64,000 nucleotides of DNA from the NCBI GenBank assembly GCA_963805645.1, contig CAWDVA010000010.1, positions 62,001 to 126,000 of the forward strand. The letters run 5' to 3'. Numbering within the stretch: position 1 is the stretch's first letter; each line of letters opens with the position of its first letter. The notes under the pieces are model-generated. The model saw only the letters and a program-made list of their open reading frames with translations. It ran no database searches and was not told the origin of the DNA. Source of the DNA: CAVXEH01 sp963805645. Its GTDB lineage: Bacteria; Chloroflexota; Limnocylindria; QHBO01. The translations under genes were made by a program, and so were the position numbers. Shown one piece after another: positions 23,981 through 32,597 of this stretch.

Positions 23981-25000
23981 GTGAAACGGATCGGCTTCCT
24001 CTCCTTCGGCCACTGGTCCGCGTCGCCGCACTCGCAGGTCCAGTCTGCGTCGGATGCCCTGCTGCAATCCATCGAGCTGGCCGTGGCCGCCGAGGAGCTC
24101 GGGGCCGATGGCGCCTACTTCCGCGTCCACCACTTCGCCCAGCAGCTCGCCTCGCCGTTCCCGCTCCTCGCCGCCATTGGCGCGCGGACCAGCCGGATCG
24201 AGATCGGGACCGCGGTGATCGACATGCGCTACGAGAACCCGCACTACATGGCCGAGGACGCCGGGGCGGCGGACGTCATCGCCGGGGGCCGGCTGCAGCT
24301 GGGTATCAGCAGGGGATCGCCCGAGCAGGTCATCGACGGGTATCGGCACTTCGGACACGAGCCGCGCGAGGGCGAGACCGATGCCGACATGGCACGCCGG
24401 ACCACCGAGGTCTTCCTCCAGCTGCTCTCCGGTGAGGGCTTCGCCCAACCGAGCCCGCGGCCGATGTTCCCGAACCCGCCGGGCCTGCTCCGGCTGGAGC
24501 CGCACTCGCCCGGCCTCCGCGATCGGATCTGGTGGGGCTCCGCCACAAACGCCACGGCGGAATGGGCGGCCCGGCTCGGGATGAACATGCAGACCTCCAC
24601 GCTGAAGTTCGACGAGAGCGGGCAGCCGCTCCACGTGCAGCAGGCCGAGCAGATCGCGGCATTCCGCGAGGCGTGGCGCTCCGCGGGCCATACACGAGAG
24701 CCCCGTACGTCGGTCAGCCGCAGCATCTTTCCCCTCGTGGACGATCGCGACCGTAGGTACTTCGGGCGCGCGCAGGACCGCGACCAGATCGGCTACCTGG
24801 ACGAGACGACGCGCGCCGTCTTCGGCCGGACCTATGCCGCCGAGCCGGACGCGCTGGTGGACCAGCTGGGCCAGGACAGCGCCATCGCCGCCGCCGACAC
24901 CCTGCTCCTCACCGTGCCGAACCAGCTCGGGGTGGACTACAACGCCCACGTCCTCGAAAGCATCCTGCTCTATGTCGCCCCCGCCCTCGGCTGGCGCTGA
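23981..25000 (+). CDS. LLM class flavin-dependent oxidoreductase
   Basis: 339 aa TIM-barrel of the bacterial luciferase-like family. The N-terminus is KRIGFLSFGHWS, the FMN/F420 region has EIGTAVIDMRYENPHYMAEDAGAAD, in pieces, and RLQLGISRGSPEQVIDGY. Typical length for the family. Substrates range from alkanesulfonates to aromatic acids, so none is assigned. Convergent with HPPD, 45 bp apart. Confidence 0.85.
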   Translation: MKRIGFLSFGHWSASPHSQVQSASDALLQSIELAVAAEELGADGAYFRVHHFAQQLASPFPLLAAIGARTSRIEIGTAVIDMRYENPHYMAEDAGAADVIAGGRLQLGISRGSPEQVIDGYRHFGHEPREGETDADMARRTTEVFLQLLSGEGFAQPSPRPMFPNPPGLLRLEPHSPGLRDRIWWGSATNATAEWAARLGMNMQTSTLKFDESGQPLHVQQAEQIAAFREAWRSAGHTREPRTSVSRSIFPLVDDRDRRYFGRAQDRDQIGYLDETTRAVFGRTYAAEPDALVDQLGQDSAIAAADTLLLTVPNQLGVDYNAHVLESILLYVAPALGWR

Positions 25001-25045
25001 GACTTCGCGGCACTGCGTCGCTCGGCTGCCACGGCGGCGTCGCGC

Positions 25046-26216
25046 CTAGAGGTTGCCGCGCCGCGCCTGCTCGATCTCGATCGCCTCGAAGAGGGCCTTG
25101 AAATTGCCCGACGCCGAAACCGCGCGACCCGTGCCGCTCGATGATCTCGAAGAAGAAGGTGGGGCGGTCCTGGACCGGCCGCGTGAAGATCTGGAGCAGG
25201 TAGCCCTCCTCGTCGCGGTCGGCCTCGATCCCCAGCTCCTCGAGCGTCTCCATCGGCACCCCCACGTCGCCCACCCGGTCGGGCAGCTGCTCGTAGTAGG
25301 CGTGCGGCATCCCCAGGAACTCGACGCCGCGCTCGCGCAGGGCGCGAACGGTCTCCACGATGTCCTCGGTGCGCAGGGCGATGTGCTGCGTGCCGGCATC
25401 GAGGTAGTAGTCGAGGAACTCCTGGATCTGGCTCTTCTTCTTGCCGGTCGCCGGCTCGTTGATGGGGAACTTGATGCGCCCGTTCCCGTTCTGCATGACC
25501 TTGCTCATCAGGGCGGAGTACTCGGTGTGGATCACCTTGTCGTCGTAGTGGATGAGCTGGCTGAAGCCCATCACGTCGCGGTAATAGGCGACGAAGCGGT
25601 CCATGTCACCCAGGTCCACGTTGCCGACGCAGTGGTCGACCTCGAGCAGGCTCTGGCCGGTGGCCGCGGCCGCCGGTCTTCGGACCTTGTGGTAGCCCGG
25701 CGCGAAGGTGCCGTGGTAGTCGTTGCGGTCGATGAAGGAGTGGATCACCTCGCCGTAGGTGTGCACCGCCGAGCGGCGGATGACGCCCTTCTGGCCTTCG
25801 ACGGTGGTCGGCTCCTGGGCCGATCGCGCTCCGCGCCGGGTGGTCTCCTCCCAGGCCGATGTCGCGTCGTCCACCGAGAACGCGATGTCGTGGACCCCGT
25901 CGCCGTGCCTGCGCACGTGCTCCGCGATCTCCGAGTCCGGCGTCAGCGCGCCGGTGAAGACGAAGCGAATGTCGTTCTGGACCATCACCCAGCTGGTCCG
26001 GTCCCGGACGCCGGTCTCCAGACCCGCGTAGGCCACCGGGGTGAAGCCCCACAGGGCGCGGTAGTAGGCCGCGGCCTGCCGGGCGTTCCCGACCCAGAAC
26101 TCGACGTGGTCGATTCCGTTGAGGGGAAGGAAGTCCTGGGCCTCGGCGGCGGCGTTGGGGTTGACGTGCGCGCCGGCCTGGTTGGCGGCGCCTCGGCTGA
26201 GCGTGGTATCGGTCAT
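25046..26216 (-). CDS. hpd: 4-hydroxyphenylpyruvate dioxygenase with apparent +1 frameshift near its 3' end
   Basis: Two VOC domains with the facial triad of HPPD: His in EVDHCVGNV, His in TQHIALRTEDI and Glu in TFFFEIIERHG. Converts 4-hydroxyphenylpyruvate to homogentisate. The frame from 26216 reads GFGVG and then leaves the family sequence, running out of frame to 24909. In the neighbouring frame the expected C-terminal helix follows at once (GNFKALFEAIEIEQARRGNL) and ends at 25046. One extra C in the run at 25107-25109 (plus strand) explains both. It may be a sequencing error or a real lesion that swaps the active-site gating helix for an unrelated tail. Other residues look intact. Confidence 0.88.
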
Positions 26217-26287
26217 GTCGGTCGCGGGTGGCCTCCTGAGCGTGCCTCGGGAACCTCGATTCTACCCGGCGGAGGGCCGGTGTCCCG

Positions 26288-27043
26288 TCAGCGGGGCCGG
26301 TGCTTGAGCCGTTCGACGGTGGGCGCCGCGATAAGGGTCACCTCGATCATCTTGTCGACGGCCGCCGCCAGCTCCTCCGGCGACAGGTATGTCTCCTCCG
26401 AGCTCACCTCCTCGGAGAGGACGTCGCTGACCGTGAGCATGCAGGCAGCCTGGGCCCCGGCCCGGGCAGCGAGGTAGAAGAGCGCGGAGGCCTCCATCTC
26501 GAAGGCCAGCACCCCACGCTCGCGCCACCTGGTGGTGTAGTCCGGATCGGGGTTGTAGAAGACGTCCACCGATGCGACCGGCCCGATCCAGACCGGGATG
26601 CCGGCCTCCTGGGCGGCGTGGTAGAGCGCGTGGGTCAGCCCGAAGTCGGCAGTCGGGGCGTACGGGTCGCCGTGCAGGTACGTGCGCGTGGCACCGTCTG
26701 CCGGGCAGGAGGACTGGGCGATCACCAGGTCGCCGGTCTGCATGCCGGTGGCGATCCCGCCGCAGGTCCCCACCCGGATCAGCTGCCTGGCACCCAGGCG
26801 GAGCAGCTCCTCGGCCACGATCGAGAGGGAAGGGGTTCCCATCCCCGAGGTCTGCACGCTCACCGGGCGTCCCCGGTACGTGCCGGTCCAGCCGTGGAGG
26901 CCGCGGTTCTCGTTGACCATCCGCGCGTTCTGGATGCCGCCGTCGAAGCGCTCGGCGATGCGCCGCGCCCGAACCGGGTCCCCGGGGAGCAGCACGAGCG
27001 GCGCGTAGTCGCCGGATTCGGCGTGGAGGTGGATCTGTGGCAT
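26288..27043 (-). CDS. deoD: purine-nucleoside phosphorylase (DeoD/Udp family)
   Basis: 251 aa. Starts MPQIHLHAESGDYA, with phosphate-site LLPGDPVRA, GMGTPS, VGTCGG and the nucleoside-binding FEMEASALFY plus SDV near the end. Length and motifs match hexameric purine-nucleoside phosphorylases; uridine phosphorylase is the alternative. It would split nucleosides, in line with the nucleoside hydrolase/ECF operon 2 kb away. A TATGCT box lies 6 nt before the ATG, and the divergent inositol phosphatase starts 49 bp away. Confidence 0.87.
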   Translation of the reverse strand: MPQIHLHAESGDYAPLVLLPGDPVRARRIAERFDGGIQNARMVNENRGLHGWTGTYRGRPVSVQTSGMGTPSLSIVAEELLRLGARQLIRVGTCGGIATGMQTGDLVIAQSSCPADGATRTYLHGDPYAPTADFGLTHALYHAAQEAGIPVWIGPVASVDVFYNPDPDYTTRWRERGVLAFEMEASALFYLAARAGAQAACMLTVSDVLSEEVSSEETYLSPEELAAAVDKMIEVTLIAAPTVERLKHRPR

Positions 27044-27049
27044 GGCCGG

Positions 27050-27055
27050 AGCATA
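27050..27055 (-). promoter_or_regulatory. TATGCT -10 box, leaderless start at 27043
   Basis: Ends 6 nt before the ATG; paired with the divergent box at 27080-27085. Confidence 0.45.
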
Positions 27056-27079
27056 CTGCCCGCCACAACCGGCACCCGG

Positions 27080-27085
27080 TAGGAT
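27080..27085 (+). promoter_or_regulatory. TAGGAT -10 box, leaderless start at 27092
   Basis: Ends 6 nt before the ATG of the inositol phosphatase gene. Confidence 0.45.
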
Positions 27086-27091
27086 GGCACC

Positions 27092-27979
27092 ATGGTGCCC
27101 GCCCGCGAACCCGCCCAAGCCTCCGACTCTGCCTCCGCCTGGGCCGACGAGCTCGCCTTCGCCGTTGACCTGGCCCGTCGTGCCGGCGAGGTCCTCCAGG
27201 CCGGCTACGAGAACATCGGGACGGTCGAGCACAAGAGCCGGCGCGATGTCGTGACCGATGTCGACTACCGCTCGGAGGAGCTCGCCCTCTCGGCCATTCG
27301 CGAGCGATATCCCGCGGACGCGATCCTGGCCGAGGAGTCGGGACGTCACGACGGCAGGCGCGATCGCCGCCGTGGCGAGACCGAGGAGCAGGCGGGCGCG
27401 GGCCGGACCTGGGTCATCGACCCGCTCGACGGGACGGTGAACTACGCGAACGGCATCCCGTTCTACTGCGTCTCCATCGGCCTGGTGGCGAACGGCCATC
27501 CGGTGGTGGGCGTCGTCCTCGATCCTGCGCGCGACGACCTGTACACCGCGACCGGGGACGGTCCGGCGAGGCTCAACGGCACGGTGCTGCGCGCGTCGGA
27601 GAAGGCGTCCCTGGGCGACTACGTCGTGAGCCTGGCGATCATCGGCCGCGGCGGAATCTGGCGCGAGCGACGGATTGCCAAGGCGATCCGCATCGGGCGC
27701 CGCATGGGCAGCTCCGCGCTGGGCCTCGCCTACGTGGCCTCGGGCCGGTTCGACGCCATGATCCAGAACGGGGGCCTCTCGTTGTGGGACGTCGCGGCGG
27801 CGGGGCTGATCGCCGAGCGCGCCGGCGCCCGGGTGACGGACCTTGACGGCGGACCCTGGTGGGCCGAGGGCCGTCGCTCGAGCACGGTGAGCATCGTGGC
27901 CGCGCCCGAACCGCATCACGGGGAGCTGGTGCGGCTTCTGCACGAAGCCGGCACCACGGTCCAGACCCGCCGGCCGTAG
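27092..27979 (+). CDS. inositol monophosphatase family protein
   Basis: 295 aa. Metal-binding motifs of the family are present: LAEESG (first Glu), VIDPLDGTVNYANGIP (Asp-Pro-Leu-Asp-Gly) and LSLWDVAAAGLIAERAG (late WDxAA). Likely hydrolyses inositol phosphates, or another phosphomonoester such as histidinol phosphate or 3',5'-bisphosphates. A Gly/Arg-rich insertion after the first Glu motif (DGRRDRRRGETEEQ) is longer than usual. Convergent with the Nudix gene, 3 bp apart. Confidence 0.88.
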   Translation: MVPAREPAQASDSASAWADELAFAVDLARRAGEVLQAGYENIGTVEHKSRRDVVTDVDYRSEELALSAIRERYPADAILAEESGRHDGRRDRRRGETEEQAGAGRTWVIDPLDGTVNYANGIPFYCVSIGLVANGHPVVGVVLDPARDDLYTATGDGPARLNGTVLRASEKASLGDYVVSLAIIGRGGIWRERRIAKAIRIGRRMGSSALGLAYVASGRFDAMIQNGGLSLWDVAAAGLIAERAGARVTDLDGGPWWAEGRRSSTVSIVAAPEPHHGELVRLLHEAGTTVQTRRP

Positions 27980-27982
27980 GCC

Positions 27983-28654
27983 TCAGCCGGCCAATCCTGC
28001 CTCGCGAAGAACAGTGGCGAACATCGCCAGCGTCCGCGCCGTGGCGCCCCAGATCCGCTGGCCGGCGTGGCGGTAGACGGCCACGCGGAGCGCCCAGCCC
28101 GCGACCTCCAGCTCCTCCTCCGTGACGGAGTCGGGTGCGAGCAGGCTGCGCAGGGGGAGCTCCACCACGGCCGCCACCTCGTCCACCGCGGGAATCAGGC
28201 GCGGCCGGCGGGCGAGCCCGCCGACGAACGGCCGCAGCTCGAAGTTGCTGACCGGGATCCACACGTCGTCCAGCTGGCCGAGGAGGTGGACGGCCGCCGG
28301 ATCCAGGCCGATCTCCTCCGCCGCCTCGCGCAGCGCGGCGGCCTCCGGGCCGGCATCGTCGGCGTCGACCGCGCCGCCGGGCAGCGAGACCTCGCCCGCG
28401 TGGGCGCGCAGGTCAGCGCGCCGGACGGTGAGCGGCACCGTCAGCTCGCCGCCCTCGCCGGGGTACACCGCCAGGAGGGTGGCCGCCGGCCGGGCCGGGG
28501 GGAACGTCGCGCGGTCGTAGCGCGGCAGCCGATCCTGCGTCGCGGCGTCGCGGGGAGTGAACCGCGGATCAACCGCGATCGGCCGCTCGGCGCGCGCCAG
28601 CGCACCGGCAATCGCCTCCATCCATCCTGCCCGACCTCGTAGAATCGGCTCCAT
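27983..28654 (-). CDS. Nudix hydrolase (CoA pyrophosphatase-like)
   Basis: About 223 aa. Nudix box GGAVDADDAGPEAAALREAAEEIGL is present, in pieces GGAVDADD and REAAEEIGLD, preceded by AHAGEVSLPGG, the UPF0035/CoA-ase signature. So it probably cleaves CoA or acyl-CoA to 3',5'-ADP and phosphopantetheine. The start is uncertain: the ATG at 28654 overlaps the divergent gene's start codon, and an in-frame ATG at 28621 would remove 11 residues without touching the domain. Confidence 0.82.
   Translation of the reverse strand: MEPILRGRAGWMEAIAGALARAERPIAVDPRFTPRDAATQDRLPRYDRATFPPARPAATLLAVYPGEGGELTVPLTVRRADLRAHAGEVSLPGGAVDADDAGPEAAALREAAEEIGLDPAAVHLLGQLDDVWIPVSNFELRPFVGGLARRPRLIPAVDEVAAVVELPLRSLLAPDSVTEEELEVAGWALRVAVYRHAGQRIWGATARTLAMFATVLREAGLAG
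28640..28645 (+). promoter_or_regulatory. TAGAAT -10 box, leaderless start at 28653
   Basis: Ends 7 nt before the ATG. It lies inside the 5' end of the Nudix gene if that gene starts at 28654. Confidence 0.45.
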
Positions 28655-29099
28655 GACCACCTCGGTGCCTTCCGACCGCGACGCCCGCGTCCATGCGGTG
28701 ATCCAGCGGACCCGGCTCCTGGCGAACCGCACGCCGCACTTCACCACGCAGACCAGGCGCGAGGCAAATGGCGCGCTCGACGATCTGGACCGTCAGCTGG
28801 GGCTGAACCAGGTCAACGCGGCCGAGTCGGGCGCCGCACTCGAGAAGCTCTTCCGCGCGCACGCTTCGCTCGTCTTCGGCCTGCTGCGCGATCCCGATTT
28901 CGCCGAGCGTTTCGGGCCGGCGCTCCGGCGCCTCGGGCTGCGCGGCATCACCCAGCGCCTGGACGAGATCGCCGGCTCGGTCATGGCCGAGCCGATCCCG
29001 GGCCCCACCGGCGGGCGCCGGCACCGCGACGAGCTTCCCGCCGAGGAGCGCACGGACGCCGAAGGGAACCCGCTGCCGCCGCCGCCCGGCTACTACTGA
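28653..29099 (+). CDS. hypothetical helical protein
   Basis: 148 aa, family not recognised. Predicted mostly helical, with TQTRREANGALDDLDRQLG and LRRLGLRGITQRLDEI, and a C-terminal low-complexity tail ending PPPPGYY. No membrane segment. The stop overlaps the convergent ECF ATPase stop by 7 bp. Real by codon bias and by the leaderless-type box in front. Confidence 0.6.
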   Translation: MTTSVPSDRDARVHAVIQRTRLLANRTPHFTTQTRREANGALDDLDRQLGLNQVNAAESGAALEKLFRAHASLVFGLLRDPDFAERFGPALRRLGLRGITQRLDEIAGSVMAEPIPGPTGGRRHRDELPAEERTDAEGNPLPPPPGYY

Positions 29100-29923
29100 G
29101 CGTTCGCCGCCGACCCGCCGTTGGCCAGCGCGGCGATCAGCCGGTCGTCGGTCGGCGTCGAACCCAGCCCCATCCGCTCCCCGATGACCGCTGCCAGCGG
29201 CGGCTCCAGGTAGGTTGACGCGAGCGTCTCCCAGGCCGGAGCGGCGAACACCGCGGCGGGCGGCCCGTCGAGCACCACCGCCCCGGCCCGCATCACGATG
29301 ACCCGGTCGAACGTCTCCGCCACGAAGCGCATGTCGTGGCTGATGGCGATCACCGTGCGCCCCGTGGCATGGACCTCCTCGATGACCGATCGAACGCGGG
29401 CGACGCCGGTCTGGTCCTGGCCGGTGGTCGGCTCGTCGAGGACCAGCACCGGCGTGTCCATGGCGAGAACCGAGGCAAGTGCCAGGAGCTTGCGACGGGA
29501 GCCGCCCAGGTCGTACGGGTTGGTGCGAGCCTCGGCCTCGAGCCCCACGGCCTCCAGGGCTCGTTCCACGGCCGCTCGCAGGTCGGCTCCCCGGGTGCCA
29601 AGGTTCCGGGGCCCGTACTCGACCTCGCCGCGGACCGTGCCGGCAAAGATCTGGCGATCGGGATCCTGGAAGACCAGGCCGATGGTCCGGGCCAGCGCGG
29701 CGACGGTCATGGCCGAGATGTCGGTTTGGTCCAGCAGCACGCGGCCGTCGGTCGGCCGCAGGAGACCGTTCAGGTGCCGTACCAGCGTCGACTTGCCGCT
29801 GCCGTTCTGGCCGATGATGGCCACCCGCTCGCCCGCGTCGACGCGGAGCGACACGCGGTCGAGAGCGCGGACGCCGCTGTCGCGGTAGACGTGGGTGACG
29901 CCGTCGAGGGCGAGGTCGGGCAT
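29093..29923 (-). CDS. ecfA2: ECF transporter ATP-binding protein (second ATPase) with altered signature motif
   Basis: 276 aa. Walker A GQNGSGKST, Q-loop GLVFQDPDRQIFAGTV and Walker B LVLDEPTTGQDQ are intact. The ABC signature, normally LSGGQ, reads LGGSRRKLLALAS, so the Gln/Ser contact to ATP in the partner subunit is changed. Starts in a TGATG overlap with the first ATPase. Forms the energising module with the ATPase at 29923 and the T subunit at 30741; asymmetric ATPase pairs are known in ECF systems. Confidence 0.85.
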   Translation of the reverse strand: MPDLALDGVTHVYRDSGVRALDRVSLRVDAGERVAIIGQNGSGKSTLVRHLNGLLRPTDGRVLLDQTDISAMTVAALARTIGLVFQDPDRQIFAGTVRGEVEYGPRNLGTRGADLRAAVERALEAVGLEAEARTNPYDLGGSRRKLLALASVLAMDTPVLVLDEPTTGQDQTGVARVRSVIEEVHATGRTVIAISHDMRFVAETFDRVIVMRAGAVVLDGPPAAVFAAPAWETLASTYLEPPLAAVIGERMGLGSTPTDDRLIAALANGGSAANAQ

Positions 29924-30741
29924 CAGCGCCCACCCGCCGCGAGCGCACGCTCGACCACCGGCTCCGGCACCCCGGCAGCCCCGGCCAGGCGCCGGATCCG
30001 GACCGCGGATGGGGCCGCAACGCCCAGCTCCCCGAGCGCCGGATCGGCGAGGACCGCGTCCGCAGGTCCCTCGAGGGCGATCTGGCCGCCGGACAGGGCC
30101 GTGACGCGGTCGCATACGCGCGCCAGGAGGTCCGTCTTCTGCTCCGCGATCAGGATGGAGGCACCGGCCGACGCCAGGCGGCGGATCGCGTCGGAGACCA
30201 GGCCACTGCCGGCCGGATCGAGCTGGGCGGTGGGCTCGTCCAGCACGAGATGCCGCGGTGCGAGTGCCAGGAGGCCGGCCATCGCCACGAGCTGCTGCTG
30301 CCCGCCGGAGAGGCGGTCCGGATCGCGGGCGGCCAGGTCGCCGATGCCGAGTGCCTCGAGTGCCTCTTCCGTGCGGCGGATGACGGCGGCCCGCTCGATC
30401 CCCAGGTTCATCGGCCCAAAGGCCACCTCCTCGTAGACCGTGGTCGCCACCCCGGACAGCTGGGTGCCGGGGTTCTGGAAGCCGATGGCGACCTCCGTCG
30501 CCAGGGCGTGCATCGGTCTGCCGGCCGTGTCCGCCCCGTCGAGGAGCACCCGCCCGGCCAGGTGCCCGCCTATGGTCCGCGGTGCCAGCCCGCTGGCCAC
30601 GAGGCAGAGGGTCGACTTGCCGGCCTCGCTGGCCCCGACCAGCCCCAGGACCTCGCCGTCCCTGAGCTCGAGCGTCACGTCCCGCAGGGAGGCCCGCAGG
30701 GCGCCGGCGTACCGGTACGAGACGTGGTCCAGGGCCAGCAT
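29923..30741 (-). CDS. ecfA1: ECF transporter ATP-binding protein (first ATPase)
   Basis: 272 aa. Walker A region GASEAGKST (Glu-Ala in place of the usual Asn-Gly), Q-loop FQNPGTQLSG, canonical signature LSGGQQQLVAMAG and Walker B LVLDEPTAQLD. The Q-loop FQNP...Q is the CbiO/EcfA type that docks the T subunit. Start at the ATG that overlaps the T gene stop as TGATG, mirroring the next junction; MGPL 12 nt upstream is the alternative. Pairs with the second ATPase, whose signature is altered. Confidence 0.86.
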   Translation of the reverse strand: MLALDHVSYRYAGALRASLRDVTLELRDGEVLGLVGASEAGKSTLCLVASGLAPRTIGGHLAGRVLLDGADTAGRPMHALATEVAIGFQNPGTQLSGVATTVYEEVAFGPMNLGIERAAVIRRTEEALEALGIGDLAARDPDRLSGGQQQLVAMAGLLALAPRHLVLDEPTAQLDPAGSGLVSDAIRRLASAGASILIAEQKTDLLARVCDRVTALSGGQIALEGPADAVLADPALGELGVAAPSAVRIRRLAGAAGVPEPVVERALAAGGR

Positions 30742-31547
30742 CAGGGGCCCCATCCGGCGACGCGGGCGGCGATGGTCGCCAGCAGCGCGACGACGAGCGC
30801 CCACCGCACCAGGCGCTCCGGGCCGGTGTCCGGGGGCCACCACAGCAGGGTGCGGCGTCCCGGTCGGGTGAAGCCCCTCGCCTCGAGCGCCATGGTCCGC
30901 TCCTCGACCTCGGCGATGGAGCCCAGGATCACCGGGCCCACCAGCGGCACGATCCCTCGCGCCCGTCGCAGGACGCCGCCCTCCGTGTCGAGGCCGCGGG
31001 CCCGCTGGGCGGAAGTGATCTGCTGCGCCCGCTCGACCATGGCCGGCACGGTCTGCACCGATGCGTTGGCCACGAACGCGATGCGCGGGGAGACGCCCCG
31101 CCGCTCGAGGTCGATCACCAGGTCGTGAGGCCGGGTGGTCAGGTAGAAGAGGGTGATCGCCCCGGAGATGGCCATGATCCGCAGGAGGATCTCGACGGCG
31201 AAGACGAGGCCCTCGGCGGTGGCCGTCACGGGACCCAGCCGCAGGAGGACCGTCTGGCCGCCCGGGAAGAAGAACAGGTTGATCAGCAGCGCGGAGATGG
31301 CAATGGGCAGTGAGAGCAGGAGCGACGTGCGCACCAGGGGCCGGAGGACGCGGGCGGCGACCGCCGGCGCCAGGATGGCGATGACGCCCAGTGCGAGCGG
31401 GCCCCAGATCCCGCCCAGCACCACCGCCGCGACGGCCGTGACCGTGGCCAGGGTCGCCTTGGTGAGCGGGTTCAGCCGATGGAACGCGCTGGGTTGCTCG
31501 GGGCGCAGGAACGCCGGGGCGGCAACGGCGTCGGCGAGCTCGGTCAG
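30741..31547 (-). CDS. ecfT: ECF transporter transmembrane T subunit, probable CTG start
   Basis: 268 aa if started at the CTG (31547) that overlaps the S-subunit stop as CTGA. The first ATG/GTG in this frame would be GTG 31424, which cuts off FHRLNPLTKATLATV, the conserved N-terminal segment of EcfT, so a non-standard start is likely. Five to six hydrophobic segments, and the coupling helices with the Ala-Arg-Gly motif (SAQRARGLD and LEARGF) that contact the two ATPases. Function: transmembrane scaffold coupling ATP hydrolysis to the S subunit. Confidence 0.8.
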   Translation of the reverse strand: MTELADAVAAPAFLRPEQPSAFHRLNPLTKATLATVTAVAAVVLGGIWGPLALGVIAILAPAVAARVLRPLVRTSLLLSLPIAISALLINLFFFPGGQTVLLRLGPVTATAEGLVFAVEILLRIMAISGAITLFYLTTRPHDLVIDLERRGVSPRIAFVANASVQTVPAMVERAQQITSAQRARGLDTEGGVLRRARGIVPLVGPVILGSIAEVEERTMALEARGFTRPGRRTLLWWPPDTGPERLVRWALVVALLATIAARVAGWGP

Positions 31548-32584
31548 CCGATGACCTCCACCTCGTTCGACCCGACGAGCTGCTCGCCCTGCGGGAACCG
31601 GGCCTTGGTGCGGCGCGCCATGGCGTTGAGGATCAGGTACACGGTGAAGAAGGTGATGAGCTTGTCCACCGGGTCCGAAAGGAGGCCCTGCTGGAAGGTG
31701 GCGGACTGGATGTCCGAGCCCGCCTGGCGGAAGGCCGCCACCAGGAAGTCGGTCCCGGCACCGGTGACGCCGCTGAACAGGTTCGCGGCGATGGGTGCGC
31801 TGATGAGCGCGGCGATGACACCGGTCAGGACGCCGGCGACCACGACGTAGGCCACGGTCAGGTCGCGACGCAGGAAGAGCAACGCCAGGAACCCGACGAT
31901 GGCGGCGACGAAGAGGGCGGCCACCACCCAGCCCAGGATGACGAACACCGCGTCGACGTTCTGCTGGTCGCCGAAGAATCCCGATCCGTAGACGCTGCGA
32001 TTGGCCCAGAGGGCCAGCCCGCCGACGATGATGATCGCGATCGTCCCGCCGATCGCCAGCTCACCGATGGAGCGGTTGGGACGCGGCCGCATCCAGCCGA
32101 GACGGCCGAAGAGTCCGGCCATCAGCCCGATCACCGCCGCGACGATGGCGAAGGCGGCCGACGCGCTCCCCTGGAACGGCGGCGGCACCACGTACGTCCA
32201 CAGGATGTTGGCCAGGAACCCGGTCAGGGCTCCCGGGATGGGCCCGGCCAGGACGCCCACCAGGATCGTGCCGATGGAGTCGAGGTAGACCGGGATCTTC
32301 AGCGCCGCCGCGACGGTCTGGCCCAGGATGATGTTGATCGCGATGGCCAGTGGCATGAGCACGATGGTGCGCGTGTCGAACTGGCGCGCGATGGAGTCCA
32401 GGCTGCCGGTCTGGAACAGCTCCATGGCGGCGTAGACGACGAAGGCCACGACGAGGCCGATGGCGGTGACCAGCGCCCAGTTGTTCGCGTTCCCGCTGAA
32501 GTCCCCCACCAGCAGCACGCCGACGTAGGCGACGATCGCAAAGGCCACGATCGCCGCGAGGATGCGGAGCCAGCGCTGTGCCAC
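31544..32584 (-). CDS. ECF transporter S component (nucleoside-type, large)
   Basis: 346 aa, a GTG start with AGGAGG 9 nt upstream. Nine or ten hydrophobic segments; typical S components have six and about 180-200 residues, so this one is enlarged, with an extra N-terminal pair and a long C-terminal part. ECF-like loops such as GTILVGVLAGPIPGALTGFLAN, in pieces, match the S-component core that binds the ligand. The upstream nucleoside hydrolase gene suggests a nucleoside or nucleobase ligand. Confidence 0.78.
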   Translation of the reverse strand: MAQRWLRILAAIVAFAIVAYVGVLLVGDFSGNANNWALVTAIGLVVAFVVYAAMELFQTGSLDSIARQFDTRTIVLMPLAIAINIILGQTVAAALKIPVYLDSIGTILVGVLAGPIPGALTGFLANILWTYVVPPPFQGSASAAFAIVAAVIGLMAGLFGRLGWMRPRPNRSIGELAIGGTIAIIIVGGLALWANRSVYGSGFFGDQQNVDAVFVILGWVVAALFVAAIVGFLALLFLRRDLTVAYVVVAGVLTGVIAALISAPIAANLFSGVTGAGTDFLVAAFRQAGSDIQSATFQQGLLSDPVDKLITFFTVYLILNAMARRTKARFPQGEQLVGSNEVEVIG

Positions 32585-32597
32585 GGGTGCGAACCTC

